A DNA stretch of 64,000 nucleotides from Nocardioides luteus. Lineage in GTDB: Bacteria; Actinomycetota; Actinomycetes; Propionibacteriales; Nocardioidaceae. The notes beneath the pieces are model-generated. The model had not been told where the DNA came from, ran no database searches, and saw only the letters and a program-made list of their open reading frames with translations. Position 1 is the stretch's first letter, and each line of letters starts with the position of its first letter. This document shows positions 15,408-24,163 of the stretch, piece after piece. The DNA lies in contig NZ_JADOVJ010000001.1 of NCBI RefSeq assembly GCF_015752315.1, forward strand, positions 186,001 to 250,000, written 5' to 3'. A program made the translations under genes and the position numbers.

Positions 15408-16193
15408 ATGCTCGGAACCCCCCTGCCCGATGCCCTGCGAGTGGAGCGCATCGACGACGTCGCGGTGCTGACCCTCGCCCGTCCGGCGAAGCGGAACGCG
15501 CTCAGCGACGAGGCGGTGCTCGGGATCGAGCGGTTCTTCGACGGCCTCGACCCGGACGTACGTGCCGTCGTCATCGACGCGGACGGCGACCACTTCTGCG
15601 CGGGGCTCGACCTGGCCGAGATGACCGAGCGCGACACCCTCGCCGGGGTCACCCACTCGCGGATGTGGCACCGGGTCTTCGAGAAGATCGAGTTCGGGCC
15701 GGTGCCGGTCGTGGCGGCGCTGAAGGGCGCCGTGGTCGGCGGTGGGCTCGAGCTCGCCGCCGCCGCGCATGTCCGGGTCGCGGAGGAGTCGACCTTCTAC
15801 GCGCTCCCTGAGGGACAGCGCGGGCTCTTCGTCGGCGGCGGCGCCTCGGTGCGTGTGCCGCGGCTCATCGGCGTCCCGCGGATGGCCGACATGATGCTGA
15901 CCGGCCGTCGCTACGACGCGCAGGAGGGGCTGGCGCTGGGCCTGAGCCAGTACGCCGTGGCCGATGGACTGGGCCGCAAGACCGCCCTCGAGCTGGCCGG
16001 ACGGATCGCGCAGAACGCGCCCCAGACCAACTTCGCCGTCGTGCAGGCGCTGCCACGCATCGCCGAGGCCAATCCTCGTGACGGCTTCCTGATGGAGTCG
16101 CTGATGGCCGCGATCGCGCAGGGGACCGACGACGCCAAGGGCCGGATGCAGGACTTCCTGGCCGGGCGGGCGAAGAAGGTGACGGACCAGTGA
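15408..16193 (+). CDS. Enoyl-CoA hydratase (crotonase), CouM-like candidate
   Basis: 261 residues. Both hydratase glutamates are present: Glu in GGGLELAAAA and Glu 20 positions later in YALPEGQRG. HFCAGLDLAEM forms the first oxyanion segment. The ATG at 15408 follows CACGAGGAG; a longer frame would cross the operator. It is the first gene of a tightly spaced operon and ends in a GTGA overlap with the ligase. In the proposed pathway it hydrates an aryl-propenoyl-CoA to the 3-hydroxy thioester. Confidence 0.88.
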   Translation: MLGTPLPDALRVERIDDVAVLTLARPAKRNALSDEAVLGIERFFDGLDPDVRAVVIDADGDHFCAGLDLAEMTERDTLAGVTHSRMWHRVFEKIEFGPVPVVAALKGAVVGGGLELAAAAHVRVAEESTFYALPEGQRGLFVGGGASVRVPRLIGVPRMADMMLTGRRYDAQEGLALGLSQYAVADGLGRKTALELAGRIAQNAPQTNFAVVQALPRIAEANPRDGFLMESLMAAIAQGTDDAKGRMQDFLAGRAKKVTDQ

Positions 16194-18169
16194 GCATCGA
16201 GCAGGGCGACATCGTCTGGTCCCCGCCCGCAGACATCCTCGAGACCTCCCGGGTCGGTGAGTTCCTGGCCTGGCTCGCCCGCGAGCGCGACCTGGAGATG
16301 ACCACTCACGAGGAGCTGTGGCGCTGGTCGGTGACCGACCTCGACGGCTTCTGGTCGGCGGTGTGGGAGTTCTTCGGGGTGCGGGCGCACGCTGCGTACG
16401 ACACCGTGCTCGCCTCCCGCGAGATGCCGGGGGCGCGCTGGTTCCCGGGCGCGACCCTCAACTACGCCGAGCACGCGGTCGGCACCGACGAGGACCTCGA
16501 CCGGGTCGCGGTGCTCGGCCGGTCGCAGACGCGTGACGACGTCGAGCTGACCTTCGGCGACCTGCGCGACCAGGTGGCCCGGGCGCGGGCGGCGCTCGAG
16601 AAGCTGGGCGTACGCCGCGGCGACCGCGTCGCCGGCTACCTCCCCAACATCCCCGAGGCCCTGGTCGCCTACCTCGCCACCGCGAGCCTGGGCGCGACCT
16701 GGGCATCGTGCGCGAGCGAGTTCGGGCCGCGCAGCGTGATCGACCGCTTCGCCCAGATCGAGCCGGTGGTGCTGCTGGTCGCAGGCGGCTACCGCTACGG
16801 CGCCAAGGACGTCGACCGACGTTCCCAGGTGGCCGAGATCCGGGCCGAGCTGCCGTCGGTGCGGCAGGTGATCGACGTGGAGTACGGGGCACACCGGGTG
16901 GATGACACGCTCTCCTGGACCTCCCTGCTCGACGCGGAGGACGACGCCGAGCTCGCCTTCGAGCCGGTGCCCTTCGACCACCCGCTGGTGGTGCTCTTCT
17001 CCTCCGGCACGACCGGCCGGCCGAAGGCGATCGTCCACGGCCACGGCGGCATCCTGCTCGAGCACCTCAAGAACCACGCGCTGTCGTGGGACATGGGGCC
17101 CGACGACCGGATGCTCTGGTTCTCCACCACGGCCTGGATGATGTGGAACGCCCTGGTCTCCTCGCTCCTGGTGCGCTCCTCGATCGTCATGGTCGACGGC
17201 AACCCGATGCACCCCGACCTGACCTGGCAGTGGCGGCTCGCGGTCGAGACCGGGGCGACGGTCATGGGTGCCAGCCCCGGCTTCGTGATGGCCTGCCGCA
17301 AGGAGGGCGTCGAGCTCAAGGACCTCGGTGACCTGCGGATTCGTGTCCTCGGATCGGCCGGCGCGCCGCTCCCGCCCGAGGGCTACGCCTGGTTGTCCGA
17401 CCAGCTCCCCGACGCCCAGATCAACGTCGGCAGCGGCGGCACCGACGTCTGCTCCGGCATCGTGCAGAACAACCCGCTGCTCCCGGTCTACGCCGGCGAG
17501 ATCTCCGGCCGCTGCCTCGGCGTCGACGCCCACGCCTACGACGAGTCCGGCCGCCCGGTGACCGGCACCCTCGGCGAGCTGGTCATCACCTCGCCGATGC
17601 CCTCGATGCCGGTCGGCTTCTGGGGCGACTCGGACGGTTCCCGTTACCGCGAGGCCTACTTCGACCACTATCCCGGCGCCTGGCGCCACGGCGACTGGAT
17701 CCTCTTCCACGACAACGGCAGCTGCCACGTCGCCGGCCGATCCGACGCCACCCTCAACCGCGGCGGCGTACGCCTCGGCACCGCCGAGTTCTACCGCGTC
17801 GCCGAGGAGGTGGACGGCGTCGCCGACTCGCTCGTCGTCCACCTCGAGGACCCCGACGGGGGCAACGGCGAGCTGCTGCTCTTCGTGGTGACCGACGGAG
17901 GCACCCGTCTCGACGACGCCCTCCGTTCCCGCCTGGTCGGTGCGCTGCGCTCCGCGCTCTCCCCGCGGCACATCCCCGACCAGGTGATCGAGGTGCCCGC
18001 GGTGCCGCGCAACCTCACCGGCAAGAAGCTCGAGCTGCCGGCCAAGCGCATCCTGCAGGGGGTCCGCATGGAGGACGTGGCCAGCCGAGACGCGCTCGCG
18101 AACCCGGCGTCGCTCGACCCGTTCATCGCGCTGGCCAGGTCCGGCGCTCTGCGGAAGGTGGACGCATGA
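16190..18169 (+). CDS. Acetoacetyl-CoA synthetase-like acid-CoA ligase
   Basis: 659 residues, the usual length for acetoacetate-CoA ligase, GTG start. The N-terminal cap has WARERDLEMTTHEELWRWSV-type sequence and MPGARWFPGATLNYAEH. The AMP-forming core has LFSSGTTGRPKAIVHGHGG and GSGGTDVCSG, and the C-terminus has NLTGKKLELPAKRIL with the adenylation Lys. This family activates 3-oxo acids. In a cluster that makes 3-oxo-3-arylpropanoyl-CoA it may re-ligate CoA to the free 3-oxo acid, or simply use acetoacetate. Overlaps both neighbours by 4 bp. Confidence 0.87.
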   Translation: MSIEQGDIVWSPPADILETSRVGEFLAWLARERDLEMTTHEELWRWSVTDLDGFWSAVWEFFGVRAHAAYDTVLASREMPGARWFPGATLNYAEHAVGTDEDLDRVAVLGRSQTRDDVELTFGDLRDQVARARAALEKLGVRRGDRVAGYLPNIPEALVAYLATASLGATWASCASEFGPRSVIDRFAQIEPVVLLVAGGYRYGAKDVDRRSQVAEIRAELPSVRQVIDVEYGAHRVDDTLSWTSLLDAEDDAELAFEPVPFDHPLVVLFSSGTTGRPKAIVHGHGGILLEHLKNHALSWDMGPDDRMLWFSTTAWMMWNALVSSLLVRSSIVMVDGNPMHPDLTWQWRLAVETGATVMGASPGFVMACRKEGVELKDLGDLRIRVLGSAGAPLPPEGYAWLSDQLPDAQINVGSGGTDVCSGIVQNNPLLPVYAGEISGRCLGVDAHAYDESGRPVTGTLGELVITSPMPSMPVGFWGDSDGSRYREAYFDHYPGAWRHGDWILFHDNGSCHVAGRSDATLNRGGVRLGTAEFYRVAEEVDGVADSLVVHLEDPDGGNGELLLFVVTDGGTRLDDALRSRLVGALRSALSPRHIPDQVIEVPAVPRNLTGKKLELPAKRILQGVRMEDVASRDALANPASLDPFIALARSGALRKVDA

Positions 18170-19065
18170 GGAGCGGTGAGAACGTTCGTACGCTCGGGGT
18201 CGTCGGCACCGGCGCGATCGGCGTCAGCTGGGTGGTGCTCGGGCTCGAGCACGGGCTCGACGTGGTCGCCTGGGACCCGGCCGAGGGTGCCGAGGAGCGC
18301 TTGCGCGCCCAGGTCCCGGAGGGGCCGCTGCGGTTCGCGGGCGGCCTCGCCGAGGTCGGACGCGACGCCGACCTGGTGCTGGAGAGCGGACCCGAGCGCC
18401 TCGACGTCAAGCGCGAGATCTTCGCCGCGCTCGACGAGGCGGCACCGGCGGATGTGCTGCTGACCAGCAGTTCCTCGGGCCTGATGCCGAGCACCTTCCA
18501 GGACGCTTGCTCGCAGCATCCGGAACGGGTGCTGGTCGCCCACCCGTTCAACCCGCCGCACCTGGTGCCGCTGGTCGAGGTCGTCGGCGGCGCGGCGACG
18601 TCGAAGGAGGCCGTCGAGGCCGCCCTGGAGACCCTGCGCCACCTGGGCAAACGCCCCATCCACATCCGCCGCGAAGTGCCCGGCCACGTGGCCAACCGGC
18701 TCCAGGCGGCGCTCTGGCGCGAGGCCTACCACCTCGTCGACCAGGGCATCGTCTCCGTCGCCGACATCGACACCGCGATCGCCGACGGCCCGGGGCTGCG
18801 CTGGTCGCTGCTCGGACCCTTCGCGACCCAGCACCTCTCCGGCGGTCCCGGCGGGCTGGGCCATGTGCTCGAGCACCTCGGCCCGCCCATGGTCGACTGG
18901 TGGGACGACCTGGGTCACCCCGAGCTCACCACCGGCCTGATCGACAAGCTGGTCGACGGGGTCGACGAGGAGCTCGACGGGACCTCCGCCGAGGACCTGG
19001 TCGCACGCCGCGACCAGGCGCTGCGGCGACTGCTGGAGATCAAGACCGACCTCGGGCTCAGCTGA
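18166..19065 (+). CDS. 3-hydroxyacyl-CoA dehydrogenase-family protein, CouN-like candidate
   Basis: 299 residues. The N-terminal Rossmann domain has VGTGAIGVSW and an Asp after beta-2 (AWDPAEGA), so NAD is likely. The SSSSGLMPS segment, catalytic His in VAHPFNPPHLVPLVE, and the domain linker VPGHVANRLQAALWRE follow the order of 3-hydroxyacyl-CoA and L-carnitine dehydrogenases. Its length and sequence lean to the carnitine-dehydrogenase-like branch. In context it would oxidise the 3-hydroxy thioester to the 3-oxo thioester. Co-translated with the upstream ligase (ATGA). Confidence 0.85.
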   Translation: MRSGENVRTLGVVGTGAIGVSWVVLGLEHGLDVVAWDPAEGAEERLRAQVPEGPLRFAGGLAEVGRDADLVLESGPERLDVKREIFAALDEAAPADVLLTSSSSGLMPSTFQDACSQHPERVLVAHPFNPPHLVPLVEVVGGAATSKEAVEAALETLRHLGKRPIHIRREVPGHVANRLQAALWREAYHLVDQGIVSVADIDTAIADGPGLRWSLLGPFATQHLSGGPGGLGHVLEHLGPPMVDWWDDLGHPELTTGLIDKLVDGVDEELDGTSAEDLVARRDQALRRLLEIKTDLGLS

Positions 19066-19097
19066 CACCCGAGCCCACGAGACGAACGAGGATCGAC

Positions 19098-20621
19098 ATG
19101 TTGGACAGCGGCATCGGATCGTGGCCCGCCCGCCGGGCCCGGATGACCCCTGGTGCGCGGGCGTTCGTGCAGGACGACGCGGTGGTGACGTACGCCGAGG
19201 TCGACCGCCTCGTCGAGGCGGTCGCCCGCGGGCTGCGTGCCCGCGGCGTCGCGGTCGGCGACCGGGTCGCCTTCCTCGGCCTCAACTCGATCGAGCTCGC
19301 GGTGACGCTCTTCGCCACCGCGCGGCTGGGAGCGGTCTTCCTGCCGCTCAACACCCGGCTGGCGCCGCCGGAGCTGGCCTGGATCCTGACCGACGCCGAG
19401 CCGGCGCTGCTGATCCACGCCGACGACTTCGACGAGGCGGTCGCGACCCTCGACCTGCCGAGCCATCGGTTCACGGCCGCCGGTGGACACGGCCTCGACG
19501 CCCTGGCCGTCGAGCCGGCGGGGGAGCGGGCCGAGCGGATCGACGTCGAGGTCGGCCTCGACGACGTCTTCATGATCCAGTACACCTCCGGCACCAGCGG
19601 CCGCCCCAAGGGCGTGATGTTGACGCACGGCAACATCGCCTGGAACGCGTTCAACCTGCTCGTCGACGTCGACATCCGCTCCGACGAGATCGCCCTGGTC
19701 ACCGCCCCGCTGTTCCACACCGCCGCGCTCAACCAGGTGCTGCTCCCGACCTTCCTCAAGGGTGGGACGTCCCTGATCGCCGCCCGCTTCGACCCCGCCA
19801 AGGCGATCGCGACGATCGAGCGGGAGCGGGTCACGCTGCTCTTCGGCGTCACCTCGATGTACCAGGCCCTCGCCCAGGAGCCGACCTGGGCGAGCGCCGA
19901 CCTCGACAGCCTCCGCTCGGCCCTGAGCGGGGGCGCGCCGATCCCGCGTACCCTCCTCGACACCTGGCAGAGCCGCGGCCTGCACATCATCCAGGGCTAC
20001 GGCCTCACCGAGGCCTCCCCGGGGACGACCATGCTGCGGGCCGGCGACGGCCTCGAGAAGCTCGGCTCCGCCGGCACCCCCTGCTTCTTCACCGACGTAC
20101 GTGTCGTCGCGCCCGACGGCGAGGACGCCACCCCCGGCCAGCCGGGTGAGGTGCACGTCAGCGGCCCCAACGTGACCCCCGGCTACTGGCACAACGGCGC
20201 GGCGACGGAGGCTGCCTTCGACGGGCCCTGGCTGCGTACGGGCGATGTCGCGGTGCTCGATGACGACGGCTTCCTCTACGTCGTCGACCGGGTCAAGGAC
20301 ATGTTCATCAGCGGCGGCGAGAACGTCTACCCCGCCGAGGTCGAGCAGGCCGTCTACACCCATCCCGACGTCGCCGAGGCGGCCGTCATCGGGGTTCCCG
20401 ACGAGCGCTGGGGCGAGGTGGGCAGAGCCGTCGTCGTACGCCGCCCCGACTCCGCCCTCACCCAGGACGACCTGCTGAATCACCTCGACGGACGGCTCGC
20501 CCGCTACAAGATCCCCAAGGCCGTCGTCTTCGTCGACGAGATCCCGCACAACGCCTCCGGAAAGCTGCTGAAGTCCCGGGTGCGCGAGCTGTACGGCACC
20601 CCGGAAGGAGCCACCCCATGA
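19098..20621 (+). CDS. Acyl-CoA ligase (long-chain/aryl acid type), CouL-like candidate
   Basis: 507-residue AMP-forming ligase. It has the P-loop YTSGTSGRPKGVMLTHGN, GYGLTEASPG, the hinge TGDVAVLDDDGFLYVVDRVKDMFISGGENVYP, and the C-terminal Lys in NASGKLLKSRV. The ATG at 19098 follows ACGAGGA; upstream frame sequence is antisense-like. It probably activates the aromatic or fatty acid that the cluster degrades. It overlaps the amidohydrolase start in ATGA, which ties the two functions together. Substrate identity is inferred only from neighbours. Confidence 0.87.
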   Translation: MLDSGIGSWPARRARMTPGARAFVQDDAVVTYAEVDRLVEAVARGLRARGVAVGDRVAFLGLNSIELAVTLFATARLGAVFLPLNTRLAPPELAWILTDAEPALLIHADDFDEAVATLDLPSHRFTAAGGHGLDALAVEPAGERAERIDVEVGLDDVFMIQYTSGTSGRPKGVMLTHGNIAWNAFNLLVDVDIRSDEIALVTAPLFHTAALNQVLLPTFLKGGTSLIAARFDPAKAIATIERERVTLLFGVTSMYQALAQEPTWASADLDSLRSALSGGAPIPRTLLDTWQSRGLHIIQGYGLTEASPGTTMLRAGDGLEKLGSAGTPCFFTDVRVVAPDGEDATPGQPGEVHVSGPNVTPGYWHNGAATEAAFDGPWLRTGDVAVLDDDGFLYVVDRVKDMFISGGENVYPAEVEQAVYTHPDVAEAAVIGVPDERWGEVGRAVVVRRPDSALTQDDLLNHLDGRLARYKIPKAVVFVDEIPHNASGKLLKSRVRELYGTPEGATP

Positions 20622-21511
20622 CCGGCCGCTACCAGCCCCGGATCGACACCCGAACGATCCGCGCCCTCGACATGCACGCCCACGTCGAGGCCGACCACCA
20701 CGGCCACCTCTCGCTCGACCAGGAGCTGATGGACGCCAGCGCCGCCTACTTCCGCGGCGACCACCCGCGCACCCCGACCGTCGACGACCTCGCCGCCTAC
20801 TACCGCGAGCGGGACATGGCCGCGGTGATCTTCACCGTCGACGCCTCGACCGGCCTCGACCACCCGCCGCTGTCGAGCGAGGAGATCGCCGAGCGCGCGA
20901 CCGAGCACGCCGACGTACTGATTCCGTTCGGCTCCGTCGACCCCCGCAAGGGCGAGGTGGCCGTGAAGCAGGCCAGGAGGCTGGTCGAGGACTACGGCGT
21001 ACGCGGCTTCAAGTTCCATCCCGGCCTGCAGGCCTTCTCGCCCGCCGACCCCGAGTTCCGCCCGCTCTGGGCGACACTCGACGAGCTCGGCGTGGTCGCC
21101 CTGTTCCACACCGGCCAGACCGGGATCGGCGCCGGCCTCCCCGGCGGCCGCGGGATCAAGCTGCGCTACTCCGACCCGCTGCTCCTCGACGACGTGGCCG
21201 CCGACTTCCCCGGCCTGCAGATCGTGATGGCGCACCCCGCCGTCCCCTGGGTCGACGTGCAGATCTCGATCGCCACCCACAAGGCCAACGTGCACATCGA
21301 CCTGTCCGGCTGGTCGCCGAAGTACTTCCCGCCGCAGCTGGTCAAGCAGCTCAACGGCCCGCTGCGCCACAAGGTCCTCTTCGGCTCCGACTTCCCGGTG
21401 ATCACGCCGGACCGCTGGTTCGCCGACCTCGAGAAGCTGGAGATCAAGGACGAGGTCCGCCCCCTGCTCGTGAAGGACAACGCGATCCGGCTTCTCGGAC
21501 TGGGATCCTGA
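20618..21511 (+). CDS. Amidohydrolase (amidohydro_2), CouO-like 3-oxoacyl-CoA cleavage candidate
   Basis: 297-residue TIM-barrel metal hydrolase. Metal or active-site candidates are His20 and His22 (DMHAHVE), Lys132/His134 (GFKFHPGLQ), His206 (MAHPAVPW) and Asp258 (FGSDFP). In R. jostii CouO an Asp at 257 is, as I recall, essential. CouO replaces thiolase by hydrolysing the aryl 3-oxo intermediate to the aromatic acid. Match in length, Asp position and gene context supports the same role here; a decarboxylase of the same superfamily is the main alternative. Confidence 0.82.
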   Translation: MTGRYQPRIDTRTIRALDMHAHVEADHHGHLSLDQELMDASAAYFRGDHPRTPTVDDLAAYYRERDMAAVIFTVDASTGLDHPPLSSEEIAERATEHADVLIPFGSVDPRKGEVAVKQARRLVEDYGVRGFKFHPGLQAFSPADPEFRPLWATLDELGVVALFHTGQTGIGAGLPGGRGIKLRYSDPLLLDDVAADFPGLQIVMAHPAVPWVDVQISIATHKANVHIDLSGWSPKYFPPQLVKQLNGPLRHKVLFGSDFPVITPDRWFADLEKLEIKDEVRPLLVKDNAIRLLGLGS

Positions 21512-21526
21512 CCACCGGAGCACACC

Positions 21527-22525
21527 ATGCCGAACTCGAGGACCATCTCCGCGGACATCACCGACATCGACGAGGCGCGCGCGGTCGGCGGCGAGCTCTT
21601 CTATCCCCACGACGTCAGGGTCACCGATCGCGATGACCGGTTCGGCGTCCATCTTGCCGTACGCTCCTTCGGCGCGGTCACGGTCGGCAGGCTCTCCTAC
21701 GAGTCCGCCGTGCGCGTCGAGACGGGCCCGCTCTGCGACGGCTATCAGGTCAACGTCCCGGCCACGGGCGCTCTCAGCACCGCCTACGGTCAGGACACCG
21801 TCATCGCGACGCCGACCATGGCGGTCGTGCACGGCCCGCACCGGCCGACCCGCCTGGAGGGATGGGGCGGCGGCGAGGACGTCATGACGATGAAGCTGGA
21901 TCGGTTCGCCGTCGAGGACACCCTCGAGCGGCTCCTGGGTCACCCGCTGCGAAGCCCGCTCGAGATGGCGCCGGGCCTGGCGGTGGACCGCGGCCCCGGC
22001 CAGGAGCTGTGGCGGTTGGCCCGCGTCCTCGTCGACCAGGTGTACGGCGTGGACGGGCATGGGCCGGACGTGGGCGGATCCGTCTTCGATGCGTCGCCGT
22101 TTGCCGACTCGCTCGCCCAGAGCATCATCACCGGTCTGCTCTACGCCCACGAGCACAACTACGCCGAGGAGCTGCGGCATCCGACCGCCGCCGGTGGTCC
22201 GACGGCGATCCGGGCAGCGGTCGCCTACATCGAGGAGCACGCCGCCGAGCCGATCGGGGTCAGCGATGTGGCGGTCCACGCCGGGCTCTGCATGCGTGCC
22301 CTCCAGCAGGGTTTCGCCCGACATCTCGAGACCACTCCCAGCGCGTTCCTGCGACAGGTGCGGCTGGGACGGGTTCGCGACGCTCTTCTCGCGAGCGACG
22401 CCGACGCGACGACCGTGGCCACGGTCGCCTCGAGCTGGGGGTTCTTCAGCCTTGGCAGGTTCGCGGCTCAGTACCGAGAGGCGTACGGCGAAGCGCCGTC
22501 GCAGACGTTGCGCCGAAAGCTCTGA
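21527..22525 (+). CDS. AraC-family transcriptional regulator
   Basis: 332 residues. The N-terminal ~190 residues form an AraC-binding-like cupin (DGYQVNVPATGALSTAYGQD, VVHGPHRPTRLEG). The C-terminal double HTH includes VAVHAGLCMRALQQGFARHLETTPSAFLRQVRLGRV and WGFFSLGRFAAQYREAYGEAPSQTLRRKL. This layout is common in activators of aromatic degradation. It lies 15 bp after the amidohydrolase on the same strand. The following 150-bp gap holds repeats of GTTCGC that suit an AraC protein, so its likely target is the aldehyde/alcohol dehydrogenase pair downstream. Confidence 0.88.
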   Translation: MPNSRTISADITDIDEARAVGGELFYPHDVRVTDRDDRFGVHLAVRSFGAVTVGRLSYESAVRVETGPLCDGYQVNVPATGALSTAYGQDTVIATPTMAVVHGPHRPTRLEGWGGGEDVMTMKLDRFAVEDTLERLLGHPLRSPLEMAPGLAVDRGPGQELWRLARVLVDQVYGVDGHGPDVGGSVFDASPFADSLAQSIITGLLYAHEHNYAEELRHPTAAGGPTAIRAAVAYIEEHAAEPIGVSDVAVHAGLCMRALQQGFARHLETTPSAFLRQVRLGRVRDALLASDADATTVATVASSWGFFSLGRFAAQYREAYGEAPSQTLRRKL

Positions 22526-22532
22526 AGAGGCG

Positions 22533-22559
22533 GTTCGCGTAGCGAACAGGACCGTTCGC
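22533..22559. promoter_or_regulatory. Candidate AraC-type operator before the aldehyde dehydrogenase
   Basis: GTTCGC occurs at 22533-22538 and 22554-22559 as direct repeats 21 bp apart, the spacing typical of AraC half-sites. An inverted GCGAAC at 22542-22547 makes the first copy palindromic. A second small palindrome, GTGACAGCCGTCAC, lies at 22601-22614 near a possible TAGCGT -10 element. Confidence 0.6.
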
Positions 22560-22632
22560 CTTCTGGATTTCCGCAGGGTCTCGACCTCCCTAGCGTCGGA
22601 GTGACAGCCGTCACGCCGACCAGGAGGACCCG

Positions 22633-22677
22633 ATGTCCCGCACCTTGCCACCCGACCTCACCGAGCAGGGCCTCTGA
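22633..22677 (+). CDS. Possible 14-residue leader peptide
   Basis: ATG six bases after CAGGAGGA, reading MSRTLPPDLTEQGL and stopping in TGA one base before the aldehyde dehydrogenase ATG (TGAGATG). The dehydrogenase has no clear ribosome site of its own, so this small frame may couple translation. No similarity is recognised. It could also be the trace of an older start. Confidence 0.4.
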   Translation: MSRTLPPDLTEQGL

Positions 22678-22678
22678 G

Positions 22679-24163
22679 ATGCCCGCGACGTACGAGGACC
22701 AGCAGCTCTTCATCGCCGGCCGCGAGGCCGCCTCGGCGGCCGGGCGCCGGATGGACGTCATCGACCCCAGCACGGGAACCGTGCTGACGACCGCTCCTCT
22801 CGGCGACGCGGCCGACATCGACGCCGCGGTCGTGGCGGCGCGACGCGCGTTCGACGAGGGTCCGTGGCCGCGGATGAGCGGCCGAGACCGAGCCCGGATC
22901 CTGCACCGGGTCGCGGACCTGATCCGGGAGCGGGCCGACGAGCTGGTCGAGATCGAGAGCCGCGACGTCGGCAAGCCGGTCACGCTGGCGCGACACGTCG
23001 ACGTCGAGACCGCCGCCCAGCAGTACGAGTACTGCTCCGCGCTGGCGCAGACCCTCGACGGCTCGGTGCGAGACACCCCGATCCCCGCGCTCGCCTACAC
23101 CCGGCGCGAGCCGCTGGGCGTGGTCGGCGCGATCACGCCGTTCAACTTTCCGCTCATCCTGTCGAGCACCAAGATCGCGGCCGCGCTGGCGGCCGGAAAC
23201 ACCGTCGTGCACAAGCCGGCCGACGACACCCCGCTCAGCGCTCTGTTCATGGCCCGGCTGCTCGTCGACGCCGGGGCGCCCGAGGGCGTGCTCAACGTCG
23301 TGACCGGAACCGGCCCGGAGGCCGGCGACGCGCTGCTGCGCCACCCGGGAGTCGACAAGATCGCGTTCACCGGCTCGACCGCCGTCGGCCGCCGGGCCGC
23401 GAGCGTTGCCGGCGAGCACCTGAAGCCGGTCACGATGGAGCTCGGCGGCAACGGCGCGCACCTGGTGTTCGCGGATGCCGACCTCGAGTCGGCCGTCGGT
23501 GCCGTGATCAAGGCGTTCGTGTTCAACACCGGCCAGTTCTGCATGGCCGGTCCGCGGCTCCTGGTCGCGGCCGAGGTCCACGACGCGGTGGTCGAGGTGC
23601 TGCGCCAGGCGGTCCCGGGCGTACCCCTGGGTGACCCGCGGGACCCGGCCACGGTGATCGGCCCGATGGCTGGCGACCAGCACCGCAAGAAGGTCGAGGA
23701 GTACGTCGCCCTGGCCCGTCAGGAAGGTGGCCGGATCTTCACCGGCGGTGGCCGCCCCGAGCTCACCGGCGACCTCGCCGGCGGGTTCTACGTCGAGCCC
23801 ACCGTGATCACCGGTCTGCCCGCGGACTCACGAGTCGTCAACGAGGAGGTCTTCGGGCCGGTCCTCACGGTGCAGTCCTTCGCCGACGAGGCCGAGGCGG
23901 TCGCGCTCGCCAACTCGACGGCGTACGGCCTCGCCGCCGGCCTGCACACCCGAGATCTCGCGCGGGCGCACCGCGTCGCCGGGCGGCTCGACGCCGGCAT
24001 CGTCTGGGTCAACGACTGGGCGATGCTCGACCCCGCCGTGCCGTTCGGCGGCGTCAAGCAGTCCGGGTTCGGCCGCGAGTACGGCCCGGAGGCGCTCGAG
24101 GCGTACACGAAGACCCGATCCGTCGTCATCTCCCTTCCGACCCCACCTCAGGAGGAGTCATGA
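22679..24163 (+). CDS. Aldehyde dehydrogenase (vanillin/benzaldehyde type candidate)
   Basis: 494 residues, standard ALDH length. PFNFPLILSSTKIAAALAAGN and FTGSTAVGRR form the NAD site; the general base Glu is in MELGGNGAHL and the nucleophile Cys in FNTGQFCMAGPR; EVFGPVLTV and PFGGVKQSGFGREYG complete the family set. The ATG at 22679 is used, as the in-frame GTG upstream would translate the regulatory gap. The stop overlaps the alcohol dehydrogenase start (ATGA). The pair would take an alcohol to an acid through the aldehyde, fitting an aromatic side chain, although the substrate is not shown by sequence. Confidence 0.9.
   Translation: MPATYEDQQLFIAGREAASAAGRRMDVIDPSTGTVLTTAPLGDAADIDAAVVAARRAFDEGPWPRMSGRDRARILHRVADLIRERADELVEIESRDVGKPVTLARHVDVETAAQQYEYCSALAQTLDGSVRDTPIPALAYTRREPLGVVGAITPFNFPLILSSTKIAAALAAGNTVVHKPADDTPLSALFMARLLVDAGAPEGVLNVVTGTGPEAGDALLRHPGVDKIAFTGSTAVGRRAASVAGEHLKPVTMELGGNGAHLVFADADLESAVGAVIKAFVFNTGQFCMAGPRLLVAAEVHDAVVEVLRQAVPGVPLGDPRDPATVIGPMAGDQHRKKVEEYVALARQEGGRIFTGGGRPELTGDLAGGFYVEPTVITGLPADSRVVNEEVFGPVLTVQSFADEAEAVALANSTAYGLAAGLHTRDLARAHRVAGRLDAGIVWVNDWAMLDPAVPFGGVKQSGFGREYGPEALEAYTKTRSVVISLPTPPQEES

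Noticed and set aside
15911..17971. 686-codon open frame antisense to the acetoacetyl-CoA synthetase-like gene
   Set aside because: High-GC genes keep antisense frames open. The sense strand has complete family motifs; the antisense product has repeated Arg/Gly/His-rich sequence and no domain.
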